Part shown: positions 1-9,900 of the stretch, piece by piece
How positions within the stretch are numbered: the stretch's first letter is position 1
How the letters are laid out: each line of letters opens with the position of its first letter
Assembly (NCBI RefSeq): GCF_016735615.1
Contig: NZ_JAERSF010000003.1
Coordinates: 248,001-312,000 of the forward strand
DNA length: 64,000 nucleotides
Reading direction: 5' to 3'
Origin: Flavobacterium tagetis
Lineage (GTDB): Bacteria > Bacteroidota > Bacteroidia > Flavobacteriales > Flavobacteriaceae
Notes under the pieces: model-generated
Database searches by the model: none
What the model saw: only the letters and a program-made list of their open reading frames with translations
Told to the model about the DNA's origin: nothing
Program-made: the position numbers and the translations under genes

Positions 1-1212
1 GTGCGGTTTTATTTTTCCTTTCCACGAAAGTGCAAACGGAACATTGATTCCGCCTTCAAAATGCGAAAATTTGCCACCCTTTAAAGGTGCATTTGTGGTA
101 GCAAAAGTATAATCAGCACCACCGTTATCGCTGGCAAAAATGATTAAAGTATTGTCTTCAAGTCCTTCCTTTTTTACTTTCTCACGAATTCTTCCAATCG
201 CATCATCTAAAGCACTGATCATGGCAAAATAAACACGTTTATTTTCGTCTTTGACATTCGAAAAACGATCGTAATATTTTTTGCGAACCTGAAATGGCGT
301 ATGCGGCGCGTTAAAAGGAATGTAAAGCAAGAAAGGTTTGTTTTTATTTTTATCAATAAAAGCTTCGGCTTCTTCAGCAAATTTTTCAGTTAAATAGGCT
401 TTTTCGTCAATAACAGTAGTATCGCGACGAATTTTTCCGATTCCGACACGTCCATTACCCCAAATCATTTTATCGGTAAAATCTTTATGATGATGATTAA
501 TGATATCGGGATTGTCGTCTTCTGGAACATACAATGAAAATGCTTGATAAAATCCGTAATGATAATCGAAACCACGGTCTAAAGGAAAGAAACCTTTGTT
601 GTGGCCTAAGTGCCATTTTCCAATAATTCCGGTGCTGTAACCTTGCCTTTTGGCTAAATCGGCAAAAGTAATTTCAGATTTCGGAAGACCTTGTGTTTTG
701 ATAGAAGCTTCATTTGGGTAATTGATTTTATTATTCAATCTCCAACCATCGGTATTCAGTAAATACTTAAAAGCATAATATTCCAGATTGTTTTTAGGAT
801 AACGGTCGCCAGGCTGATATTCGTGTCCAAAACGTTCTTGATACCTTCCCGTAATTAATCCAGCACGCGATGGCGAACAAATTGCAGCTGAAGCGTAACC
901 GTCAGTAAAAGTAACGCCAGAAGCAGCCAGAGAATCAATCTGCGGAGTAGGAGTCGATTTTCCGCCGTAGAGCGAAATATCATATTTTCCTAAATCATCA
1001 GCAAGCAAGATAATGACATTGGTCTTTTTTCCTGAAACTGAATCAATAGTTGGCTTAGATGCTAAAAAAGTTTTTTTACCCTCTGCCAGTTTCTGATCTT
1101 CTTGTATTAAAGTGCCATCGGTATTAATTGGCCATAATAAAAACGCTGCCAGAATGAGAAGCACTATTAAAATGGGGATAACAATTTTTGTTATTTTTTT
1201 ATAGGTTGCCAT
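1..1212 (-). CDS. Sulfatase, membrane-anchored or secreted (3' part outside window)
   Basis: Reading back from the ATG at 1212 gives 404 codons that run off the left edge. A hydrophobic segment at about residues 8-27 is a signal peptide or anchor. The alkaline-phosphatase-like fold follows, with metal-binding NVIILLADDLG, the formylglycine site CSPSRAGLITGR (Cys type, C-x-P-x-R), GKWHLGH, and ASDNGG further on. Family knowledge says such enzymes hydrolyse sulfate esters in the periplasm after the Cys is oxidised. It is the last visible gene of the SusCD-sulfatase run, 150 bp after the rhodanese-like gene with a palindromic repeat between. The substrate cannot be read from the sequence. Confidence 0.9.
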   Translation of the reverse strand, partial: MATYKKITKIVIPILIVLLILAAFLLWPINTDGTLIQEDQKLAEGKKTFLASKPTIDSVSGKKTNVIILLADDLGKYDISLYGGKSTPTPQIDSLAASGVTFTDGYASAAICSPSRAGLITGRYQERFGHEYQPGDRYPKNNLEYYAFKYLLNTDGWRLNNKINYPNEASIKTQGLPKSEITFADLAKRQGYSTGIIGKWHLGHNKGFFPLDRGFDYHYGFYQAFSLYVPEDDNPDIINHHHKDFTDKMIWGNGRVGIGKIRRDTTVIDEKAYLTEKFAEEAEAFIDKNKNKPFLLYIPFNAPHTPFQVRKKYYDRFSNVKDENKRVYFAMISALDDAIGRIREKVKKEGLEDNTLIIFASDNGGADYTFATTNAPLKGGKFSHFEGGINVPFALSWKGKIKPH

Positions 1213-1243
1213 AGTTTGCTTTTTGGATGGTTTGTATTAGTAT

Positions 1244-1347
1244 TTTGTCATCCTGAGGAACGAAGGATCACAAAAGTAATTCCGCAATCAGAGTCGACAA
1301 TCTTTGTAGATTTTCGAGTGTGATCCTTCGTTTCTCAGGATGACAAA
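1244..1347. repeat. Dispersed ~105-bp palindromic element, copy A
   Basis: Left arm TTTGTCATCCTGAGGAACG and right arm CGTTTCTCAGGATGACAAA pair across a middle that contains ATCTTTGTAG. The same layout, with different arm bases that still pair, recurs at 39586-39689, 46776-46878, 48430-48534 and 56173-56277. It may also act as a terminator or RNA-processing site between the two flanking genes. Confidence 0.8.
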
Positions 1348-1362
1348 CTGGATGAAAAAACG

Positions 1363-2079
1363 TTATTTAGAAGCCAACGCAACATCAACTTCGTTTTTCA
1401 AATCGTTAATTCCTTCTTTCTTAAAAATAATTTTCCCATTTTCATATAAAATCAAAGTAGGAAAGACTTTTACCGTTTTTAAATCGGCAATAACTTGCGG
1501 ACTATCTTCTAATTCAATCTCTACGATTTTTAAATTATTTCCGTATTCTGCTCTAATGGTTTCTAAAATTGGTTTCACTTTTTTGCAAGCACCACAGTAT
1601 TTCGAACCAATATCAACTAAAACTGTTTTATTTTCAGCTATAATTTTATTGAATTCGGCTAATGACAATTTACTTTTCAGATTAGAATAAAAGGGTTTTC
1701 CGTTCCCAATCCAATTTGCAATTCCGCCCTCTAAACTATAGGCTTCTGAGAAACCATTTTTTAATAATTCTTTTTCTAAAGCAACACTTCTGCCAGCTCC
1801 GATAGAATAAATAAAAACAGGTTTTGATTTATCTAGTTTAGCAACAGATTGCGCATAATTTTCAGATTGAAGATTAAAGTTTACTGCGCCTTCAATATGG
1901 TTTAAAGCAAATTCTTCAGACGTTCTAGCATCAACAATCTGTGGATTTTTTTGGCTTTTTATTTTCGAATAAAATGAATCTAACGGTAAAGAACTGTGGT
2001 TTTCATTTTGTGAAAAAGCAGCAACTGCCCAAAAGAAGGCAATTGCTGTTATACTGGTTTTTAAAATTTGATTTTTCAT
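1363..2079 (-). CDS. Exported rhodanese-like domain fused to thioredoxin-like domain
   Basis: 238 residues. A signal peptide spans about 1-23 (hydrophobic core, then AAFSQ). A rhodanese-like fold covers about 35-130 and a thioredoxin fold about 135-235. The thioredoxin active site reads CGAC instead of CGPC. The rhodanese active-site loop reads YSIGAGRS where a catalytic enzyme has a Cys after the Tyr, so sulfur transferase activity is unlikely and a binding role is more plausible. It lies 11 bp after the hydroxylase gene inside the sulfatase run, so a periplasmic redox or sulfur-handling role is likely, but the substrate is unknown. Confidence 0.82.
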   Translation of the reverse strand: MKNQILKTSITAIAFFWAVAAFSQNENHSSLPLDSFYSKIKSQKNPQIVDARTSEEFALNHIEGAVNFNLQSENYAQSVAKLDKSKPVFIYSIGAGRSVALEKELLKNGFSEAYSLEGGIANWIGNGKPFYSNLKSKLSLAEFNKIIAENKTVLVDIGSKYCGACKKVKPILETIRAEYGNNLKIVEIELEDSPQVIADLKTVKVFPTLILYENGKIIFKKEGINDLKNEVDVALASK

Positions 2080-2090
2080 CTTGAGAAATA

Positions 2091-3146
2091 TTAAACCTGT
2101 TCTAAAACTGGTGCAGGAGTTTCTTCTATAGCTAACTTAGGTTTTGACGGAAGTGATAATACGCCTTCGGCAAGCGAACTTCCTTCTTTTTTAGATTTAA
2201 AAATTGGCCAAAGAAACTGAGCGTACCATTCTTCTTGTTTGTATGATTTTGTTCCGAACGATTTTGGATATTTACGAGTTATTAGTCCAGTTCCGAAAAT
2301 GATATCCCAGATAAAAAACATATTTCCAAAGTTTCCTTTAAAATGTCCAACGCCATCTCCGCTTGTGTCTGCATGATGCGCTTGATGTGTTGCAGGAGTA
2401 GAAATCAGTCTTTCTAAAACCCATGCTATCGGATGTAATACTCTGTATTTGTAAAAAGGTTTATCCCATGGAATGCTTGAATGCGCTCCTAAAGTGATGA
2501 AACTTTTGATTACTAAAACAAATAAAGCAGGAAGCCCTAAACCTAAATAAGTTAAAGTGGCTGTCAAATAAATTTGAGAAAAGAAAATTGTATAAATAAA
2601 ATTTTGTCTCGAAGCCATCGCCATTCCCATATATGGAGCTGAGTGATGTGTTCTGTGAAAACGCCATAAAAAAGGAACTTGATGATGCAATCTATGATAC
2701 CAATACTGCGTTAAATCATCGGCAATTGCGATCAAGAAAAAGCCTCCCCAAAACGGAACCCATGATAATGAATTAGCCAGATTTGGTAATAAATAAGGTA
2801 AAGCTGTTAAACTGAAAAAAGCGATTACAGGAGGCAAAAGCAATTTTGGAGCTAAGAAACAAACAATGTCTATTTTACGTTCTTCGCCTGTCCATTCGTC
2901 ATCGTATAGACCAGCGGCAAATTCTATGATTCCCAAAACGATCATAAATACCGTTAATCCCCAAGTTCTGATATTAGAAAAAACAGGTTGTGCAAATTCT
3001 AAAAATGAAGGCAGTGTAATATGCGATTCACTTATAGCTCCACCTGTTAATTTAAAATAAAGGTAAATTGCCACTACAGGCAATGAATAAATGAAGAAAC
3101 TTATTGTTAAGTCTCTTGTTAGTTTTTCTTTTTGAACTATTGCCAT
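2091..3146 (-). CDS. Sterol desaturase / fatty acid hydroxylase family membrane protein
   Basis: 351 residues with several hydrophobic segments. The diiron histidine boxes are visible: HRLHH at about 151, HRTHH at about 164 and HQAHH at about 254. This is the signature of the fatty-acid hydroxylase superfamily, which uses O2 and a membrane electron donor to hydroxylate or desaturate lipids. It starts 6 bp after the 39-residue membrane peptide and ends 11 bp before the rhodanese-like gene, so it is cotranscribed with the sulfatases. A role in processing a lipid or sterol sulfate is an inference from context only. Confidence 0.85.
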   Translation of the reverse strand: MAIVQKEKLTRDLTISFFIYSLPVVAIYLYFKLTGGAISESHITLPSFLEFAQPVFSNIRTWGLTVFMIVLGIIEFAAGLYDDEWTGEERKIDIVCFLAPKLLLPPVIAFFSLTALPYLLPNLANSLSWVPFWGGFFLIAIADDLTQYWYHRLHHQVPFLWRFHRTHHSAPYMGMAMASRQNFIYTIFFSQIYLTATLTYLGLGLPALFVLVIKSFITLGAHSSIPWDKPFYKYRVLHPIAWVLERLISTPATHQAHHADTSGDGVGHFKGNFGNMFFIWDIIFGTGLITRKYPKSFGTKSYKQEEWYAQFLWPIFKSKKEGSSLAEGVLSLPSKPKLAIEETPAPVLEQV

Positions 3147-3152
3147 GATTTC

Positions 3153-3272
3153 TTATTTTAAAAATTGATTTACTACTGCTAATCCACCAGCCAGAATCGC
3201 TAGCGGAACTAAAAACAAGATTATCCCGACGACAATCTTTTTTCCTATAATTTCATAATCTACTCGTTTCAT
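3153..3272 (-). CDS. 39-residue single-pass membrane peptide
   Basis: An ATG at 3272 opens MKRVDYEIIGKK, followed by one hydrophobic helix (IVVGIILFLVPLAILAGG) and a short tail, with a stop at 3153. The upstream stretch is A-rich, as usual in this phylum. It ends 6 bp before the hydroxylase start. The basic N-terminus and clean helix suggest a real small membrane protein, perhaps a partner of the hydroxylase. No family was recognised. Confidence 0.6.
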   Translation of the reverse strand: MKRVDYEIIGKKIVVGIILFLVPLAILAGGLAVVNQFLK

Positions 3273-3288
3273 AATTATTCTTTTTTAT

Positions 3289-3320
3289 AACCTGCAAGGT
3301 TTCTCAAACCTTGCAGGTTC
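3289..3320. repeat. 14-bp perfect inverted repeat between sulfatase and small ORF
   Basis: AACCTGCAAGGTTT (3289-3302) and its exact complement (3307-3320) are separated by TCTC. It lies just after the sulfatase stop. No T-run follows on the minus strand, so it is more likely a dispersed palindrome or an mRNA-stabilising hairpin than a strong terminator. Confidence 0.75.
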
Positions 3321-3325
3321 TGTTA

Positions 3326-5242
3326 TTAATTATTGGTTCCTCCAGGTTTAGTTGCTTGTTTGATTAAGTCAGAAACTGTTTTTCCTTTATCGGCACCAGT
3401 ATTGTGAATTCTTCTGTTGTAAACATCCTGCCAGTCAATCAGTGGATATAGATTGTTTTCTTTTGCTTGTTCGTCAAATAATTTTTGAAGTTCAGCCAGT
3501 TTTTCAGGATATTTTTTCGCCAGATTATTACGTTCGTTAAAATCTTCGTTTAGGTTATACAATTCCCAAACATCAGTATCGAAGTTGCTTGGAGCAGGTT
3601 TTTCGTTGCTTCCTAAAGACTTTTTCACAGCAAAAGAATCTGGTAAATGCGCAGCCGAAGCTTTCCATCCGTCTTTATAAATGGCTCTGTTTCCGAAGAT
3701 GTAGTAATACTGAACTTTGTGCAATGATTCTGCTTTTGGATTATCTAAAGAAGCTTGGAATGAAGAACCTTGAATAATGTCTTGTTTAATTCCTTTGATA
3801 TATTCTGGTGCTTTAATTCCAGCAATAGCCAAAGTGGTAGGAAGCAAATCTGTCACGTGGCTATATTGATTTCTGATACCACCTTTGTCTTTAATTCCGT
3901 TGGGATAAAAAACAATCAACGGATTACGAGTTCCACCTTCTGAATGTGCATCTTGTTTCCAGTTTTTGAAAGGAGCATTTGTTGCCTGTGCCCATCCTAA
4001 AGGATAATTCGTGTTTAAACCTTTTGCAGTTCCGATTTCACCAATATTATTCAAATTGCTTTGGAAGTTTTCTTCATCCGTTTTTCCTTGAGCAAATAAA
4101 CTTTGGTTGATTGTTCCTTGCAGAGTTCCTTCTTTACTAGCGCCGTTATCACCAATCGCAACAAAGATTAAAGTATTATCCAATTGTCCGCTTTGTTTTA
4201 AGTAATCTACAACTCTTCCAATTTCATAATCGGTATACGTTAAGAATCCTGCGTAAACTTCCATGAATCTTGCGTATACTTTCTTTTGGTCTGGAGTTAA
4301 TTTTTTCCATTCTGTAATTAAAGCGTTACGATCTGGCAGTCCTGCATTTTGAGGAAATATTCCTAATTTCTTTTGGTTTGCCAATACTTTTTCGCGGTAA
4401 ACATCCCAGCCTTCGTCAAATTTTCCTTTATATGGTTCAACCCATTTTTCGGCAACCTGATGAGGTGCGTGAACCGCTCCTGGCGCATAGTATAAGAAGA
4501 ATGGTTTTCCCGGCGCTGCTTTTTGCTGTTTCTGGATATAGCTGATGGCTTTGTCAGTAATCAATTCATTCAAATGGCGTCCGTCAGGTTTAATGTGAAC
4601 TTGATCTTCTACCAAATCAGGATTATATTGATCAGTTTGAGAACCTAAGAATCCGTAGAAATGATCGAAACCTTTTCCAGTCGGCCATCTGTCAAACGGA
4701 CCTGCATCTGTTGCATCTTCATCTGGTGTAACTCCGTATTTTCCAACTGCAAAAGTGTTGTATCCGTTATCACGTAAGATTTCTGCAATGGTTCCTTTAT
4801 CAGAAGGAATTCTTCCATCCCAACCTGGGAAACCTGCAGATAAAATAGTGTGCGAAAACCCACTTACGTGAACTCTTCCTGAATTTCTTCCCGTTAATAA
4901 AGCGGCACGGGTAGGAGCGCAAATTGCTGTTGTATGGAAGTTGGTATAACGCAAACCATTATTTGCCAGATTATCAAAAGTAGGAGTGTTGATCAATCCT
5001 CCAAAAGCGCTTGAAGCTCCAAAGCCAACATCATCCAAAAGAATCCAAACAATATTCGGAGCGCCTTTTGGTGCAGTTACAGGATCTGGCCAATATTCTT
5101 TAGAATCTGCTAAAGTTTTGCCGATAGTTCCTTTAAATTCTGTTTTTTCTTGTGCTATTCCCAATTGTGCAATTAGGAAAGCTGTAATCAAAAGCCCTTT
5201 CTTTGGGCTTTTGACAGCGATACTATTTTTAAAATTTTTCAT
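3326..5242 (-). CDS. Arylsulfatase, exported
   Basis: 638 residues with a signal peptide at about 1-30 (KKGLLITAFLIAQLGIAQ). Early motifs are NIVWILLDDVGFG and the formylglycine site CAPTRAALLTGR at about residue 107. AVGKYGVTPDEDA, YYAPGAVHAPH and AIGDNGASKEGT supply the other metal and sulfate ligands. The length and the WPDP opening resemble the AtsA-type arylsulfatases that serve sulfate scavenging. It lies about 200 bp after susD with a dispersed repeat between them. Periplasmic hydrolysis of imported sulfate esters is the likely role. Confidence 0.92.
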   Translation of the reverse strand: MKNFKNSIAVKSPKKGLLITAFLIAQLGIAQEKTEFKGTIGKTLADSKEYWPDPVTAPKGAPNIVWILLDDVGFGASSAFGGLINTPTFDNLANNGLRYTNFHTTAICAPTRAALLTGRNSGRVHVSGFSHTILSAGFPGWDGRIPSDKGTIAEILRDNGYNTFAVGKYGVTPDEDATDAGPFDRWPTGKGFDHFYGFLGSQTDQYNPDLVEDQVHIKPDGRHLNELITDKAISYIQKQQKAAPGKPFFLYYAPGAVHAPHQVAEKWVEPYKGKFDEGWDVYREKVLANQKKLGIFPQNAGLPDRNALITEWKKLTPDQKKVYARFMEVYAGFLTYTDYEIGRVVDYLKQSGQLDNTLIFVAIGDNGASKEGTLQGTINQSLFAQGKTDEENFQSNLNNIGEIGTAKGLNTNYPLGWAQATNAPFKNWKQDAHSEGGTRNPLIVFYPNGIKDKGGIRNQYSHVTDLLPTTLAIAGIKAPEYIKGIKQDIIQGSSFQASLDNPKAESLHKVQYYYIFGNRAIYKDGWKASAAHLPDSFAVKKSLGSNEKPAPSNFDTDVWELYNLNEDFNERNNLAKKYPEKLAELQKLFDEQAKENNLYPLIDWQDVYNRRIHNTGADKGKTVSDLIKQATKPGGTNN

Positions 5243-5294
5243 TGTTTTATAGTTTTTTTAGTTAAAAGGTCCTTTTAATAATCAAGATTTTTTT

Positions 5295-5433
5295 AACACA
5301 TAGAATCATAGTTTTTAGAACCGATAAAAGGCGTTTCACTTATTTCAATTCACATAGCAACTATGTGTGGAGAAACGAGTTTCTTTTTTGCTTTCTTTTT
5401 TAATAATTTAAAATCTATGTTTCTATGTGTTTA
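5295..5433. repeat. CACATAG-type dispersed palindrome, copy 1
   Basis: AACACATAGAATCATAG at the left matches CTATGTTTCTATGTGTT at the right in inverted orientation. The middle carries AAAAGGCGTTTCACTT and a CACATAGCAACTATGTG core. Other copies are at 43053-43185 and 56096-56353. It sits between susD and the sulfatase gene within one transcription direction. Confidence 0.8.
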
Positions 5434-5441
5434 ATTTTTTT

Positions 5442-6914
5442 TTAATATCCAGGATTCTGAGGTAATCCATCAGGGTTGATATTTCTCTCACTTTGCGGAA
5501 TCGGATAAAGATTATTTCTTTCTGAAACTGAGTTTTTGGCTGTTACTTTTTTCACTTCGGTAACCAATGTTCCCCATCTTACCAGATCGTACCAGCGCTG
5601 TCCTTCCTGAACAAATTCCTTTTTGCGCTCTTCCTGAATTGCTGCTCTAAAAGAGGTCTGATTTAATCCAACTAAATCAACAGTTGCATCTGGAGTTGTA
5701 ATAGGTTTTCCAAAAGCTCTTCTGCGAACTTGATTGATTAATTCGTATGCTTCGGCGGTTGGTCCTCCTTGTTCATTTATCGCTTCCGCTAAAGACAAAA
5801 GGATGTCCGCATAACGAATAACCGGAAAGTTGATCGCTACGTTTCCTGGAGTAGCCAAATTGGATAAATCCATGTATTTTTTGAAGATTGGTTTTGGAAA
5901 AGTGTATAGTGTTCCTGTTGCTGGGTTAAGCAATTGTTTGGCATAACTAACATCTCTTCTTTTATCTCCTGCAGCATAGATATCGTAAAATAAAGCAACG
6001 TCTGAAATAATATCTGCTGGCTCTGTCGCTGTAAAGCCAGTTAATGATGTTGCCTGAAAAGTGCTTCCGCTAGAACCATTTCCTGCTTGATTTGGCTCAA
6101 ATTGAACCGAGAAAATATGCTCTTTTCCGTTCTTTTTTGTTTTAGTGAAAATATCTTGAAAATCTTCAAACAAAGCGTATCCGTAACCGCCATCGATTAC
6201 TTCTCTAGATTTTGCAATAGCATTTGGCCAGTCTTTTCTAGTGAGATATACTTTTGCTAAAATCGCTTTTGCTGCTCCCGATGTAGCGCGTCCAGCATCT
6301 GTTGCAGTATACGTTTTTGGAAGAGCTTCAGCATCTGTTAAATCTTTAATGATTTGATTGTAAACTTCGTCAACCGTAGAACGATTTGTTTTTAAATCTC
6401 CTAAATTGATAGAAGTTGCTTCATGCAAAACAATTGGAACTCCACCCCAAAGACGAACTGCTTGAAAATATAGGAGACCTCTAATAAATTTAGCTTCGTT
6501 AATCAATCTGGTCTTGATCACATCAGAACCAGATACTTTCGGAATATTGTCAATAGAAACATTGGCTCTATTAATTCCATTATAAATTTGTCGCCAAGCC
6601 ACTTGAACACGATCTGAAGTCGCATCATGCGTTAAACTGCTCAAAGCTCTAACCTGCGGATTGGTTGCTGAAACTCCCGCCGCCGCATAATCTGAAGCCA
6701 TATCGGTTAAGAAATAAAGGTTTCTACCAAACAAACTCTGCTCGCCTGGATCAAGACTTAATGAAGCGTAAACAGCAGTTACACTGGCAGTAGCATCATC
6801 TTGCGTAACAAAATAATTGTCTTCGGTTACAAAAGAGGTAGGTGTTACCTCTAGATCAGCGCACGATACCAGTAGGCCAGCGCTTAAAAGGAATGTTATA
6901 ATGATCTTTTTCAT
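5442..6914 (-). CDS. SusD/RagB-family outer-membrane lipoprotein
   Basis: 490 residues. A lipoprotein signal with lipobox LLVSC at about 14-18 predicts surface-exposed lipidation. The early ITPTSF-like segment (LEVTPTSFVTEDNYF), the helical repeats, and the C-terminal GQRWYDLVRWG and LYPIPQSERNINP motifs are typical of SusD proteins, which cap the partner TonB-dependent channel and bind the substrate. It starts 16 bp after the susC stop. Given the neighbouring sulfatases, the ligand is more likely a sulfated compound than a plain glycan. Confidence 0.93.
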   Translation of the reverse strand: MKKIIITFLLSAGLLVSCADLEVTPTSFVTEDNYFVTQDDATASVTAVYASLSLDPGEQSLFGRNLYFLTDMASDYAAAGVSATNPQVRALSSLTHDATSDRVQVAWRQIYNGINRANVSIDNIPKVSGSDVIKTRLINEAKFIRGLLYFQAVRLWGGVPIVLHEATSINLGDLKTNRSTVDEVYNQIIKDLTDAEALPKTYTATDAGRATSGAAKAILAKVYLTRKDWPNAIAKSREVIDGGYGYALFEDFQDIFTKTKKNGKEHIFSVQFEPNQAGNGSSGSTFQATSLTGFTATEPADIISDVALFYDIYAAGDKRRDVSYAKQLLNPATGTLYTFPKPIFKKYMDLSNLATPGNVAINFPVIRYADILLSLAEAINEQGGPTAEAYELINQVRRRAFGKPITTPDATVDLVGLNQTSFRAAIQEERKKEFVQEGQRWYDLVRWGTLVTEVKKVTAKNSVSERNNLYPIPQSERNINPDGLPQNPGY

Positions 6915-6930
6915 TTTGATATTTTTTTAC

Positions 6931-9900
6931 TTAGAAAGTTACGTTCAAGCCCGAGATGAATGTTTTGGAGTTTGGATAAGAGCCAAAATCAATTCCGGGA
7001 TATAAGTTGTTTTGTTCGTATGAACTTACCTCTGGATCATAGCCAGTGTACTTGGTCCATGTGATTAGGTTTTCTGCTGAGATGTAAACTTTTACGCTTT
7101 TTGTTCCCAGCTTTTTAGAAACGCTTTTAGGTAAAGTGTATCCTAATGTGATTAATTTCAATCTGAGGAAAGAAGCATCTTCTACGTATCGTTCCGAAAC
7201 AATTCCTAGTGGTGAACTAGAAGCTCTTGGAATTTCATTACTTGGATTTGTTGGTGTCCAGCGATCATTTAGAGTCGCAGCCGCATTGGTTCCAAGTGTA
7301 GAAATTTCTAACTGCTGATTTAAAGCATTAAAGATTTTTCCGCCGTATGCTCCTTGAAAAGAGAAATTCAAGTCAAAATCATTGTATGAAACCGTATTAC
7401 TGAAACTTCCAACAAATTTTGGCTGAGAAGTGCCTAAGTTTCCTTTGTCAAGAGCCGTAATTACACCATCTCCGTTTGTGTCAACATATTTTCTATCCCC
7501 AACTTTTGTATTCGCTAAACTGTTGATTTTAGGTTGTGTATTAACTTCTTCTTGCGTCTGGAAAATTCCGTTGGTTTTATATCCCCAAAAAGTTCCTAAA
7601 GGCAATCCTACTTTTACAATTACGGGTTGTTGTTGTAGCAAGGATCCGTTTGGCACTACAGGAAAAAACTCGTTTACACCATTTCCGATTTCTGTAACTT
7701 TATTTCTATTTAAAGAAAAAACGATGTTCGAATTCCATGCAAAGTTTTTTGTTTTTATATTTTCAGTTGTTAAACCAACCTCAAAACCTTTATTTTCAAC
7801 TCCACCAATATTCTGAAGTACGGTTGCATAACCAGAACTCAAAGGCACAGGAACGTTGATTAAAAGGTCTTTTGTTTTCTTATAATAAACATCAAAAACA
7901 AAATTGATTTTTCGATCTAATAATGATAAATCCAATCCAACGTTGTATTGATTCGTTTTTTCCCATTTCAAATCTGGATTTGCCAATCGGGTAGGAGCAA
8001 GACCTGTGTACAAAGTTCCTCCGAAAGAATAATTTACAGAGCCCATTGAAGCCAGTGGAAGATAGTTTCCAATTTCTTGGTTTCCGGTGGTTCCTGCTGT
8101 AATTCTAAGTTTTGCTTCGGTTACACCTTTAATGTTGTTGGCAAATTCTTCGTCTGTAATATTCCAAGAAAATCCTGCAGATGGGAAATAGCCCCAAAGC
8201 GATTCTGAACCAAATCTAGAAGAACCGTCTGCACGTCCAGATAAAGTGAAATTGTATTTTCCTTTATAAGAATAATTTACTCTCGCTAACCAAGATTTCA
8301 GAACACTTTCGTAAGCATCACTATATGGTTTTACAGGAACACCATCTTGAATTGCGTTGTAAGTATTAGCATCATTAACAAAAGTTTGTGCACCTGCATT
8401 TACAACCTCGCCTTTTGTATATTGAAGCGTGTAACCTCCTAGAGCAGAGAATTTATGATCTTCGCCAAAATGAGTATTATAATTCAGCGTATTTTCATTC
8501 AAAACAGAACTTACCAATCTTTCACCAATAGAAGCTAGACCTTTTGTTCCTGCGCCAGTAGTGGTGTTTGAAGGCGCGTAATAATTTTGTTTTGTATTTA
8601 AAACATCGCCGCTTACAGCTACTTTTGCAGTTAATTCCTTATTGAATTTATATTCACCAAACAAACTGGTCAGAATTCTATTTAATTTGGTTTCGTTAGT
8701 TGTATTATCCAAATCGTTAATCGGATTCGGAACATAACCATTTACAGAAGTTGCGTAAGGATTGTTCGTTACATTATAACTCCCATCTGCATTTTTGATA
8801 GGAACAACCGGAGCAGTTAAAACAACGCTAACCAATGGGTTTGGATTTCTTCCAGCGGCCGCGCCACCATTTGTACCAACACCATTTGCAATCGAATTGG
8901 TATAATTGGCATTTACGCCAAATTTAAATTTCTGAGAATAATTTCTTTCATAGTTTGCTCGAAGCGAAATACGTTTAAAATCAGATCCTAAAACAATACC
9001 ATCTTGATCAAAATATCCTGCAGAAATTGCATATCGTGATTTCTCATCTCCGCCTGAAAAAGACAAATTATGGTTTTGCACAGGTGCTGCAGTTACAAAT
9101 GCTGCAGATTGCCAATCATAGTTTCCAGAAGTTTTTAAAGCTTCAATTTGAGCTGGTGAGAAAGAAGGTGCCTGTCCAATACTTGCCTGAACATCGTTTC
9201 TTAAACTTGCCCATTCGCTGGCATTCATTAACTTCAGTTTTTTTGAAATATTCTGAAATCCGAAATAGCCTTGGTATGAAATATTATCCTGTCCTTTTGT
9301 TCCTTTTTTAGTTGTAATAATTACAACTCCATTGGCACCTCTAGAACCATAAATTGCTGTTGCCGAAGCGTCTTTTAGAACTTCAATAGATTCTATATCA
9401 GCAGGATTAATGGTCGAAAGAACATTTACAGTTGCCCCAGCATAAGTTACTCCAGCTCCACTGTTGCTGTTATCGTTGTAAATTAAAATCCCGTCAACCA
9501 CATAAAGCGGTTCGTTACCTGCCGTAATGGAGTTCCCTCCTCGAATACGAACACTTGAAGAAGCACCAGGACGGCCAGAACTTTGTGTGACTACAACTCC
9601 TGCTACAGCGCCTCTTAAAAGATTATCTGCGGATGAGGTTACCTGAGATAAATTGGCTTTTGGAACCGAAGCTACAGAACCTGTAATGTCTTTTCTCTTT
9701 TGAGTTCCATAACCCACAACTACTAATTCGTCTAGTTCTTGACGTTCTTCTTTAAGATTAATAATGACTGGATTTTTCTCAACAATGATTTCTAATTTTT
9801 TATATCCGATGTAACTTACAATCAAAGTATAAGGGAATTTTTGCCCTGTTTGAAAGTAAAATTTTCCCTCAGTATCTGTTACGACACCGTGAGTTGTTCC

